This document shows, one piece after another, positions 40,840-48,419 of a stretch of 64,000 nucleotides of DNA. Positions within the stretch are counted from its first letter, which is position 1. Every line of letters starts with the position of its first letter. The notes under the pieces are model-generated. The model did not search any database. It saw only the letters and a list, made by a program, of their open reading frames with translations, and was not told the origin of the DNA. The position numbers and the translations under genes were made by a program. Source of the DNA: Streptomyces fulvoviolaceus (GTDB taxonomy: Bacteria > Actinomycetota > Actinomycetes > Streptomycetales > Streptomycetaceae); assembly GCF_000718165.1 (NCBI RefSeq), contig NZ_JOEY01000026.1:1-64000 (forward strand), read 5' to 3'.

Positions 40840-41415
40840 ATGGACGAAGAGTTGCGATCACTCACGGAGCGTTTACGGCAGGAGTCGGGAGCGACGGCCG
40901 CCTACGACCGTCTCGCGGCGACGGAGGACCTCGACGAGCTGGCCGGAATACTGACCGAGCCCGGACAGCCGCTGTGGGCACGCGAACTGGCCGCGTTCCG
41001 GTTGGGGTTCGCCGGTGACCGACGCGCCTTCGAGTCCCTCGTACTGTTCCTGAACCACCGTGACCCGCAGCGCTGCGCCTCCGCCGCCCAGGCCCTGGCC
41101 CGCCTCGGTGACCCGCGCACCGCCCGTGCGGCCGCCGCCCTCGCCACCAACGAACTGCGCGTCGCCTACGCCCTGCACCCGGTCCGGCTCCTCGCCGACC
41201 TGCGCGCCCCCGAGTCCGTACCCGCGCTGATCACCACTCTGGAACGCCGGCTGCGTCCGTACGACCCCCACCGGCGGGTGGCGCTCGCCTGCGTGGAAGG
41301 GCTCGGCTCGCTCGGTGACGCCCGCGCCAGAGCCGTACTCAACGAGGCACTCGCGCACCCGGTGCTGGCGGAAGCGGCCGTGCACGCGCTGGCGCGGATT
41401 CCGAAGCCGCGGTGA
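40840..41415 (+). CDS. HEAT-repeat protein
   Basis: A 191-residue all-helical protein with three to four HEAT-like repeats: LDELAGILTEPGQPLWAREL, AAFRLGFAGDRRAFESLVLF, LNHRDPQRCASAAQALARLG, and APESVPALITTLERRLRPYD through RVALACVEGLGSLGDARARA to LAEAAVHALARI. HEAT proteins act as binding scaffolds; no enzymatic motif is present. Actinobacterial homologues are sometimes mislabelled adenylosuccinate lyase. It stands alone and converges on the GNAT gene. Confidence 0.85.
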   Translation: MDEELRSLTERLRQESGATAAYDRLAATEDLDELAGILTEPGQPLWARELAAFRLGFAGDRRAFESLVLFLNHRDPQRCASAAQALARLGDPRTARAAAALATNELRVAYALHPVRLLADLRAPESVPALITTLERRLRPYDPHRRVALACVEGLGSLGDARARAVLNEALAHPVLAEAAVHALARIPKPR

Positions 41416-41424
41416 GGTGAGCCG

Positions 41425-41949
41425 TCAGCCCGGCAGCTCCCGCGCATACCGCACCTCGGGCACCGGAACGCCGTCCACCTCGAAGGGCTCCTCGGCGCCG
41501 TCGGCGTGGAACCCCGCCCGCTCGTAGAAGCCGCGGGCGGGGGCGTTGCCCTTGAGGACCCAGAGGTACATGCGTTGGTGCCCGGCGGTCGTGCAACGCC
41601 GTAGGGACTCCTGGAGCAGGGCGTGACCGATGCCGCTGCCGAATCGGTCCGGATCCACGTAGATGGCGTACAACTCGGCGTCCTCGGTGCGCAGTTCACC
41701 GTCCCGGTACAGCCCGTGGCAGGCCCAGCCGAGAATCTCGCCGCCCTGTTCGGCGACGAGGTTCAGCACGCTGCCGTCGCCCTGCCCGAACCGGGCGCGG
41801 TGGTGCTCGGCATCCTCGGCCGCACTGAGCGCGTCGAGGAACGGCTGCGGCATGAGGCCGCGGTACGCGGTCTGCCAGCCACGGATGCGGATCTCGGCCA
41901 CGGGGCCGCAGTCGGCGATCGTCATCTCCCGGACCCGGAGTCCGGTCAT
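41425..41949 (-). CDS. GNAT-family N-acetyltransferase
   Basis: A 174-residue GNAT acyltransferase. The acetyl-CoA-binding motif A reads LYAIYVDPDRFGSGIGHALL (V-DP-xx-x-GSGIG), followed by MYLWVLKGNAPARGFYERAG, motif B. It transfers an acyl group from CoA to an amine; the substrate is unknown. It overlaps the upstream RidA gene by 4 bp (ATGA), so the two form an operon. Confidence 0.9.
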   Translation of the reverse strand: MTGLRVREMTIADCGPVAEIRIRGWQTAYRGLMPQPFLDALSAAEDAEHHRARFGQGDGSVLNLVAEQGGEILGWACHGLYRDGELRTEDAELYAIYVDPDRFGSGIGHALLQESLRRCTTAGHQRMYLWVLKGNAPARGFYERAGFHADGAEEPFEVDGVPVPEVRYARELPG

Positions 41950-42344
41950 GGACCCACCACCGCGAACGCCTCGATCTCCATCAGGAACTCGGGTCGCACC
42001 AGCGAGGCGACCTGCACCGCCGAGGCGGCCGGCAGGCGGTCGTCGGGTATGTGCTCGGCGCGGGCCGCGCGGATCGCGGGCATGTGCGCCATGTCCGTGA
42101 CGAAGTAGGTGAGTTTGACGACCTCGTCGAAGGTCGCGCCGGCGGCGGCCAGGCAGCGCCGGAGGTTCTCGAAGACCTGGCGGGCCTGGGCGGCCGGGTC
42201 GCCCTCGCCGACGAGCTTGCCGACCTCGTCCAGGGCGAGCTGGCCGGAGATCGCTACGAAGCGGCCGGTGCCCATGACGACGTGGGTGTACGCGGCGGCG
42301 GGGGCGACTCCGTCGGGGGCGGGGATCCTCGTCAGCTCACTCAT
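41946..42344 (-). CDS. RidA-family protein (enamine/imine deaminase-like)
   Basis: A 132-residue RidA/YjgF-family protein, normally a trimer that hydrolyses reactive enamines formed by PLP enzymes. Typical segments are GVAPAAAYTHVVMGTGRFVA, ISGQLALDE, QARQVFENLRRCLAAAGATF and DEVVKLTYFVTDM. The conserved Arg in the RPEFLMEIEAFAV region (R-x-x-x-E-I) is present. The start at 42344 (MSELTRIPAP) is preferred over 42362, though neither has a strong ribosome binding site. It is the first gene of a pair with the acetyltransferase. Confidence 0.88.
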   Translation of the reverse strand: MSELTRIPAPDGVAPAAAYTHVVMGTGRFVAISGQLALDEVGKLVGEGDPAAQARQVFENLRRCLAAAGATFDEVVKLTYFVTDMAHMPAIRAARAEHIPDDRLPAASAVQVASLVRPEFLMEIEAFAVVGP

Positions 42345-42404
42345 GCGTCCATGGTGGACCATGGGTCCGACATCGCCCCCGACGGGCCGTCAGTCACTCA
42401 CTGC

Positions 42405-43982
42405 TCAGCCGCGGAAGCCGAGCAGCCCGTGCAGCGCCGAGCCGCGCGCCGATGTCGACGCCGCCTTCGAGGTCAGCGGTTTCGGATCGGGCATCGCCTT
42501 GCACACGGCGTCGACCTCGCCGCCGCTGCGCGGCACCGAACCGTCGGTCAGGTACGCCGTCAGGTACTTGTCCAGGCAGGCGTTCCCGCTCAGCGTGATG
42601 CCGTGGTTCCCGCCGCCCTGCTCGACGACGAAGCTGGAACCGGCCAGCAGACGATGGACCGTCGCGCCGCCCTCGTACGGGGTGGCCGCGTCGCCCGTCG
42701 CCTGGAACAGCAGCGTCGGCGGCAGCTTGCCGTTGGCGATGTTCACCGGCTGCAGCGACTCCGTCGGCCAGAACGCGCACGGCGCGTTGTACCAGGCGTT
42801 GCTCCAGGCCATGAACGGCGCCTTCTCGTACACCGCCCAGTTGTCCTTCCGCCACTGGCTCCAGTCACGCGGCCAGGAGGCGTCACGGCACTGGACGGAC
42901 GCGTAGATGCTGTAGCCGTTGTCCCCGGACGCGTCGACGGCGGCGAAGGCCTCGTACGCCTCGACCAGCGGGTCGGCGTTCTTGTCGTTGACGTACGCCG
43001 CGAACGCCTCGGCCAGGTAGGGCCAGTACCCGTTGTAGTAGCCGCCGGGGCCGAAGGTCTCCTCGAACTCGGAGGCACCGACCTTCCCGCCCGCCGGCTT
43101 CTTGGCGAGCGCCGCCCGCACCGCGTACCACTTGGCCTCGACCTTGGCCGGGTCGGTGCCGAGCTTGTACGTGGAGTCGTACTTGGCGATCCACGCCATC
43201 AGCGCCCGGTGCCGGTCGTTGAAGGCGTAGTCCTGGGTGATGTTGTCGTCGTACCAGACACCGGTCGGGTCGACGATCGAGTCCAGGACCAGGCGCCGCA
43301 CCCGCTCCGGGAAGAGCTTGGCGTAGACCGCGCCCAGGTACGTGCCGTACGAGTAACCGAAGTAGTTGATCCGCTTCGCACCCAGCGCCGCGCGGATCGA
43401 GTCCATGTCCTGCACGGCCTGGACCGTGTTGATGTACGGCAGCACGGTCGCGTACTTCTTGCCACAGGCGTCGGCGAAGGACTTGACGCGCTCGAGGTTG
43501 GCCTTCTCGAGCGCGGGCGTGCTCGGCACGGAGTCCGGGCGCCCCGGGTTGAAATGGCCGGGCTTGCAGTTCAGTGCGGGCTTGCTCGCGCCCACTCCGC
43601 GCGGGTCGAAGCCGATGACGTCGTACTGGGCCGCGACGGCCTTGGACAGGCCGGAGGCGATGAACCCGGCGAACGTCACACCGCTGCCGCCGGGGCCGCC
43701 GGGGTTGACCAGCAGCGGGCCCTGGTACTTCTTCGCGGTGTGCGGGACGCGGGACAGCGCGAGCGTGATCTGCTTCCCCTGCGGGTTCGCGTGGTCCAGC
43801 GGCACCTTGAGGGACGCGCACTGGAGCGTCGGATAGTCGGTGGTGCCGCACTTCTTCCAGCTGAGTTTCGCGGCCTGAACGCTTTCCGTGGTCTGCGGAG
43901 CGCTCGCGCCGGCGGGGACGGCCGTGACGGTCCCGGCCACGACGACGACGGCGCCGCACAGCACTGCTGCGCGTTTTCTCAT
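42405..43982 (-). CDS. Secreted S33-family peptidase (tripeptidyl aminopeptidase-like)
   Basis: A 525-residue secreted alpha/beta-hydrolase. The signal peptide is MRKRAAVLCGAVVVVAGTVT with cleavage around AGASA. The oxyanion region is GPLLVNPGGPGGSGV; the nucleophile elbow GYSYGTYLG (Ser) lies about 100 residues further. A TAP-like C-terminal domain with PTLLFQATGDAATPYEGGAT supplies the acid and GGGNHGIT the His. Such enzymes cleave N-terminal tripeptides from extracellular proteins or peptides. It starts behind a perfect GGGAGGACCCC site. Cysteines (KKCGTTDYPTLQCASL and others) suggest disulfides. It is monocistronic. Confidence 0.93.
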   Translation of the reverse strand: MRKRAAVLCGAVVVVAGTVTAVPAGASAPQTTESVQAAKLSWKKCGTTDYPTLQCASLKVPLDHANPQGKQITLALSRVPHTAKKYQGPLLVNPGGPGGSGVTFAGFIASGLSKAVAAQYDVIGFDPRGVGASKPALNCKPGHFNPGRPDSVPSTPALEKANLERVKSFADACGKKYATVLPYINTVQAVQDMDSIRAALGAKRINYFGYSYGTYLGAVYAKLFPERVRRLVLDSIVDPTGVWYDDNITQDYAFNDRHRALMAWIAKYDSTYKLGTDPAKVEAKWYAVRAALAKKPAGGKVGASEFEETFGPGGYYNGYWPYLAEAFAAYVNDKNADPLVEAYEAFAAVDASGDNGYSIYASVQCRDASWPRDWSQWRKDNWAVYEKAPFMAWSNAWYNAPCAFWPTESLQPVNIANGKLPPTLLFQATGDAATPYEGGATVHRLLAGSSFVVEQGGGNHGITLSGNACLDKYLTAYLTDGSVPRSGGEVDAVCKAMPDPKPLTSKAASTSARGSALHGLLGFRG

Positions 43983-44117
43983 GGGGTCCTCCCAGGACGG
44001 AGGGTTTCGGACCGCGAGGGTCACGGTCCACGCCGCATCGTCCCGGAAAGCGCGCCCGGAAGAACCAGTTCTGGCAATACTTGACCCGATTGAGCCGCCG
44101 GATGCGCTCGAACGCTC

Positions 44118-45155
44118 TCAGATCAGGGTGAGTTGGGTCGGTTCAGACATCGGGGGATCGGCTGGCTCGGGCTCCCGGATCCGGCGGGGCATCCCGTCGC
44201 CCGCGGGGCCGATGCCGTACTCCTGGGCCAGTTCGTGGACCTGACGGGTGATCCGGCGCTGGTACCACTTCGGGGCGTAGGAGCCGTCCGCGTACAGCCG
44301 CTCGTACCGGCGCACCAGGTGGGGGTGGTGGTGGCCCAGCCAGGCCATGAACCACTCGCGGGCCCCGGGCCGCAGATGCAGCACCAGCGGGGTGACGGAC
44401 GTGGCCCCCGCGGCGGCGATCGCCCGCACGGTGGCCCGCAGTTGGGCCGGATTGTCGCTCAGGAACGGGATCACCGGCGCCATCAGGACCCCGCAGCCGA
44501 TGCCGTGCTCACCGAGGGTCCGTACGACGTCCAGGCGCCGCTCCGGGGCGGGCGTGCCCGGTTCGACGGTGCGCCACAGCTCGGGGTCGGTGAAGCCGAC
44601 CGAGACGGAGATGCCGACGTCCGTCACCTCGGCCGCCTGCTTCAGCACATCGAGGTCGCGCAGGATCAGTGTGCCCTTCGTCAGGATCGAGAAGGGGTTC
44701 GCGTGGTCGCGCAGGGCGGCCAGGATCCCCGGCATCAGCCGGTAGCGGCCCTCCGCGCGCTGGTAGCAGTCGACGTTCGTGCCCATCGCGATGTGGTCGC
44801 CCTGCCAGCGGCGCGAGGCGAGCTGGCGGCGCAGCAGCTCCGGCGCGTTCACCTTGACCACGATCTGCGAGTCGAAGTCGATGCCCGTGTCGAGGTCCAG
44901 GTAGGTGTGCGTCTTGCGGGCGAAGCAGTACACGCACGCGTGCGAGCAACCCCGGTACGGGTTGATCGTCCACTCGAACGGCATGCGGGAGGCTCCCGGC
45001 ACCCGGTTGATGATCGAGCGGGCCCGGATCTCGTGGAACGTGATCCCGGCGAACTCGGGCGTGTCGAACGTACGGCTCGTCACCGCGTCGGCGCCGAACA
45101 GGGCGGCGTCGGCCCGGCTGTGGTCGGCGGACTCGGTGAGGTTCTCCCAGCGCAT
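44118..45155 (-). CDS. Radical SAM protein, Rv2578c type
   Basis: A 345-residue radical SAM enzyme with the cluster motif CSHACVYCFAR (C-x3-C-x2-C) following EWTINPYRG. The TIM-barrel continues with VVKVNAPELLRRQLASRRWQ, MGTNVDCYQRAEGRYRLMPG and FSILTKGTLILRDLDVL. These features define the SplB-like/Rv2578c group, related to spore photoproduct lyase, whose substrate is not known to me. The ATG at 45155 with GAGGAGG upstream is clear. A LexA-type operator lies 34 bp upstream (45189-45200), so expression should be SOS-controlled, consistent with a DNA-related role. Confidence 0.9.
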   Translation of the reverse strand: MRWENLTESADHSRADAALFGADAVTSRTFDTPEFAGITFHEIRARSIINRVPGASRMPFEWTINPYRGCSHACVYCFARKTHTYLDLDTGIDFDSQIVVKVNAPELLRRQLASRRWQGDHIAMGTNVDCYQRAEGRYRLMPGILAALRDHANPFSILTKGTLILRDLDVLKQAAEVTDVGISVSVGFTDPELWRTVEPGTPAPERRLDVVRTLGEHGIGCGVLMAPVIPFLSDNPAQLRATVRAIAAAGATSVTPLVLHLRPGAREWFMAWLGHHHPHLVRRYERLYADGSYAPKWYQRRITRQVHELAQEYGIGPAGDGMPRRIREPEPADPPMSEPTQLTLI

Positions 45156-45188
45156 GAGGCCTCCTCGGTAGCACTGACCCCAAGAATA

Positions 45189-45200
45189 GAACATTTGTTC
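45189..45200 (-). promoter_or_regulatory. LexA (SOS) box upstream of the radical SAM gene
   Basis: GAACATTTGTTC is a perfect match to the Gram-positive/actinobacterial SOS consensus GAAC-N4-GTTC. On the minus strand it is immediately followed by TATTCT (45188-45183), a good -10 box, so LexA bound here would block RNA polymerase. The radical SAM start is 34 bp downstream. Confidence 0.85.
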
Positions 45201-45303
45201 CCTTGATCGTGCGACCCTGCGTGCGACCCCGATTTGGGCGGCCGGGGACCGGGGTGGTTGGCTTGACCGAACCCCCCGAGAATTCAGGTCCTGGAGGAAG
45301 TCA

Positions 45304-45747
45304 ATGGCGCAGGTCGAGGCCACTACGGAGCGGATCGTCGCGGCGGACGCGGAGAAGGTGTTCGACGCCCTCGCCGACTACAGCGGCACGCGCGCGAAGC
45401 TGCTGCCCGAGCAGTACAGCGAGTACGAGGTGCGCGAGGGCGGCGACGGCGAGGGCACCCTCGTCCACTGGAAGCTCCAGGCCACCAGCAAGCGGGTCCG
45501 CGACTGCCTCCTGGAGGTCAGCGAGCCCACCGACGGCGAACTCGTCGAGAAGGACCGCAACTCCTCGATGGTCACGACCTGGCGGGTCACCCCGGCCGGC
45601 GAGGGCAAGTCGCGCGTCGTCGTGAGCACCGTCTGGAACGGCGCCGGCGGCATCGGCGGCTTCTTCGAGAAGACCTTCGCCCCCAAGGGACTCGGCCGGA
45701 TCTACGACGCGGTGCTGGACAAGCTCGCCACCGAGGTCGAGAAGTAG
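45304..45747 (+). CDS. SRPBCC-family protein
   Basis: A 147-residue START/Bet v1-like (SRPBCC, polyketide-cyclase-like) protein: MAQVEATTERIVAADAEKVF, DALADYSGTRAKLLPEQYSE, VHWKLQATSKRVRDCLLEVS and the final helix ITKLGRIYDAVLDKL-like segment LGRIYDAVLDKLATEVEK. The fold forms a hydrophobic cavity for lipids or polyketides; ligand and role are unknown. GGAGGAAGTCA precedes the ATG. It is divergent from the LexA-controlled radical SAM gene with 148 bp between. Confidence 0.88.
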   Translation: MAQVEATTERIVAADAEKVFDALADYSGTRAKLLPEQYSEYEVREGGDGEGTLVHWKLQATSKRVRDCLLEVSEPTDGELVEKDRNSSMVTTWRVTPAGEGKSRVVVSTVWNGAGGIGGFFEKTFAPKGLGRIYDAVLDKLATEVEK

Positions 45748-45900
45748 GTCCAACCGGTAGACCTTCCAGGGTCGTTGGCCCCCTCACCGGTTCGAGTGGA
45801 TCTCCGTTCGGTCCGGCATGATGCCGTAACTCGTCGCGCTTGCTCGTAGTTGTCGCTTAATGCGGGAAATGTACGGCAGGTGCGACGAGGGGAGCGGTAC

Positions 45901-48291
45901 GTGGGCGGGACGACTCTGGTGCAGGACGAACCGGTCACGGCACCCCCGGAGGAACGCGCCCCGGCCGCGGACGGGGCCGTCGAACTCGGCCCGCGCCGCG
46001 TGCGGTTGGTCTTCTTCGCGCTGATGCTGGCGCTGCTGCTCGCCGCACTGGAGCAGATGATCGTCGCCACCGCGCTCCCGAAGATCGTCGGTGAGCTGCA
46101 CGGCCTGGACAAGATGTCCTGGGCGATCACGGCCTACCTGCTCACCGCCACGATCGGACTGCCGATCTACGGCAAGCTCGGCGACCTGCTCGGCCGCAAG
46201 GGCGTCTTCCAGTTCGCGATCGTCGTCTTCGTGGTCGGCTCCGCGCTCGCGGGCCGCGCGCAGACCATGGACCAGCTGATCGCCTTCCGCGCGGTCCAGG
46301 GCGTCGGCGCGGGCGGCCTCATGATCGGTGTGCAGGCGATCATCGCCGACATCGTGCCGCCCCGGCAGCGCGGCCGCTTCATGGGCCTGATCGGCGCCGC
46401 CTTCGGACTCGCCTCCGTCGCGGGCCCCCTGCTCGGCGGCTACTTCACGGACCACCTCTCCTGGCGGTGGTGCTTCTACATCAACGTGCCCTTCGGCATC
46501 GTCACGCTGGCCGTCGTCACCGCCGTGCTGAAGCTCCCGAAGCCCGCCGCGAAGCCCCGGTTCGACGTCCTCGGCGCGCTGCTGCTCGCCGTGGCCTCCA
46601 CCTGCCTTGTGCTCCTGACCAGTTGGGGCGGCACCGAGTACGCGTGGGACTCGCGCGTCATCGTGGGTCTCGGCGCGGGAGCGGTGGCAGCCTGCGTCCT
46701 CTTCCTCGTCGCCGAGCACTTCGCACCCGAACCCCTCATCCCGCTCCGGCTGTTCAGGGACTCCGTCTTCAACATCACCGGCCTGGTGGGCCTCGTGATC
46801 GGCGTCGCCTTGTTCGGGGCCGCGAGCTACCTGCCGACCTTCCTGCAGATGGTCGACGGGGCGAGTGCCACCGAGTCCGGGCTGCTGATGCTGCCCATGA
46901 TGGGCGGCATCGTCGGCGCCTCGGTCGTCTCCGGACAGCTCATCAGCCACACCGGCCGCTACAAGATCTGGCCGGTCCTCGGCGGCGGCCTCTCCGTCGT
47001 CGGCATGTGGCTGCTGTCCCGCCTCGAAGTCGACACGCCCCGGCTGCACTACAGCATCTGGATGGCCGTCCTCGGTGCCGGCATCGGCATGGTGATGCCG
47101 GTTCTGATCCTCGCCGTGCAGAACTCCGTGCGCCCTGCCGACCTCGGCACTGCGACGAGCGCCAACAACTATTTTCGCCAGATCGGTGGAAGTGTCGGCG
47201 CGGCGATCTTCGGCACCCTGTTCGCCGGCCGGCTTGCGGACGCACTCGAAGAGCGCCTGCCCACGCGCACGGGTGCCGGGCTCCCGGACCCCGAGTCCAT
47301 CACCCCTCAGCTCGTGCACGCACTGCCTGCGGAGCTGCGAGACGCATACATCCGCGCGTACGCCGACGCCATGCCGCGGATCTTCCTCTACCTCGTGCCG
47401 GTCCTCGTCCTGGGCCTCCTGATCGCCTTCTTCCTCAAGGAGAAACCGCTGGTGTCCCACAACGCCCCCGCCGAGCCGACGGAGACCGTGCCCGTGAACG
47501 CCCCGATCCCGCAGGCCCGTTCGCCGTACGCCGCCGGAATCCCGGTGTGCGGCACGGTGCAGCACCCCGACGGGACCGTCGTGCCCCGCGCGGCCCTCAC
47601 GCTGATCGACGCCGTCGGACAGCAGATCGGGCGGGGCGCGAGCGGCGAGGACGGGCGGTACGCGCTGTCGACGCCCGGCTCGGGGGCGTACGTTCTGATC
47701 GCCGCGGCAGGCGGTCACCAGCCGCAGGCCGTCTCCGTGACCGTCGGCGAGCGCCCCGTCGAACTGGACGTCGTCCTCGGCGGCGCCGGCCGCCTCGCGG
47801 GCAGTGTGCTGACCGCGGACGGCTCGCCCGTGCGGGACGCCATCGTCACGCTCACCAACGTGCACGGCGAGGTCGTCGCCACCACCCGCAGCGGGCGCGA
47901 GGGCGGTTACGTCATCACCGAGCTGGTCGCCGGCGAGTACACCCTCGCGGCCAGTGCGCCCGCTTTCCGCCCGGCGGCGCTCCCCGTCACCGTCCAGGCC
48001 TCCCGGGAGACCCGCCAGGACGTCGAACTCGCGGGCGGCGCGGTCCTGCGCGGCACCGTGCGCGCCGGTGGCGGACGACCCGTCGAGGACGCGCGCGTGA
48101 CGCTGCTGGACGCGGCCGGCAACGTCGTGGACACGCTCACCACCGGCCCGGACGGGACGTTCCGGTTCGTCGACCTGTCCTCCGGCGAGTACACCGTCAT
48201 CGCCGCCGGCTACCCCCCGATCGCCACCGTGCTCCAGATGGCGGGCGGCGGACGGACGGAACGGGATCTTCAACTGGGGCACGAGGACTGA
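45901..48291 (+). CDS. 14-TM MFS exporter fused to carboxypeptidase-regulatory-like repeats
   Basis: A 796-residue fusion. Residues 35-525 are a DHA2/EmrB-QacA-type drug:H+ antiporter: [17 protein letters not shown] (motif D1), [15 protein letters not shown] (motif A), [20 protein letters not shown] (motif B), [20 protein letters not shown] followed by [11 protein letters not shown] (motif C). From about residue 550 three Ig-like carboxypeptidase-regulatory/CarbopepD_reg repeats of about 80 residues follow: [40 protein letters not shown] and [20 protein letters not shown]. The start is GTG 45901 behind GGGGAG. Fusion of an exporter to three beta-sandwich domains is unusual; the repeats may bind a ligand or partner, probably on the cytoplasmic side if 14 helices are present. 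Confidence 0.9.
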   Translation: MGGTTLVQDEPVTAPPEERAPAADGAVELGPRRVRLVFFALMLALLLAALEQMIVATALPKIVGELHGLDKMSWAITAYLLTATIGLPIYGKLGDLLGRKGVFQFAIVVFVVGSALAGRAQTMDQLIAFRAVQGVGAGGLMIGVQAIIADIVPPRQRGRFMGLIGAAFGLASVAGPLLGGYFTDHLSWRWCFYINVPFGIVTLAVVTAVLKLPKPAAKPRFDVLGALLLAVASTCLVLLTSWGGTEYAWDSRVIVGLGAGAVAACVLFLVAEHFAPEPLIPLRLFRDSVFNITGLVGLVIGVALFGAASYLPTFLQMVDGASATESGLLMLPMMGGIVGASVVSGQLISHTGRYKIWPVLGGGLSVVGMWLLSRLEVDTPRLHYSIWMAVLGAGIGMVMPVLILAVQNSVRPADLGTATSANNYFRQIGGSVGAAIFGTLFAGRLADALEERLPTRTGAGLPDPESITPQLVHALPAELRDAYIRAYADAMPRIFLYLVPVLVLGLLIAFFLKEKPLVSHNAPAEPTETVPVNAPIPQARSPYAAGIPVCGTVQHPDGTVVPRAALTLIDAVGQQIGRGASGEDGRYALSTPGSGAYVLIAAAGGHQPQAVSVTVGERPVELDVVLGGAGRLAGSVLTADGSPVRDAIVTLTNVHGEVVATTRSGREGGYVITELVAGEYTLAASAPAFRPAALPVTVQASRETRQDVELAGGAVLRGTVRAGGGRPVEDARVTLLDAAGNVVDTLTTGPDGTFRFVDLSSGEYTVIAAGYPPIATVLQMAGGGRTERDLQLGHED

Positions 48292-48419
48292 CGTAGCGTC
48301 AGAATTACCGATCGGCCTCCTGGAATTCCCGCATTGCTGCACATCCCCGACCGTCACCGCCGTACCGTGGAACAAGCGGCACAGATCTCGCGGAGCCGTG
48401 GGGAGAGAGGGCCTGGGCC

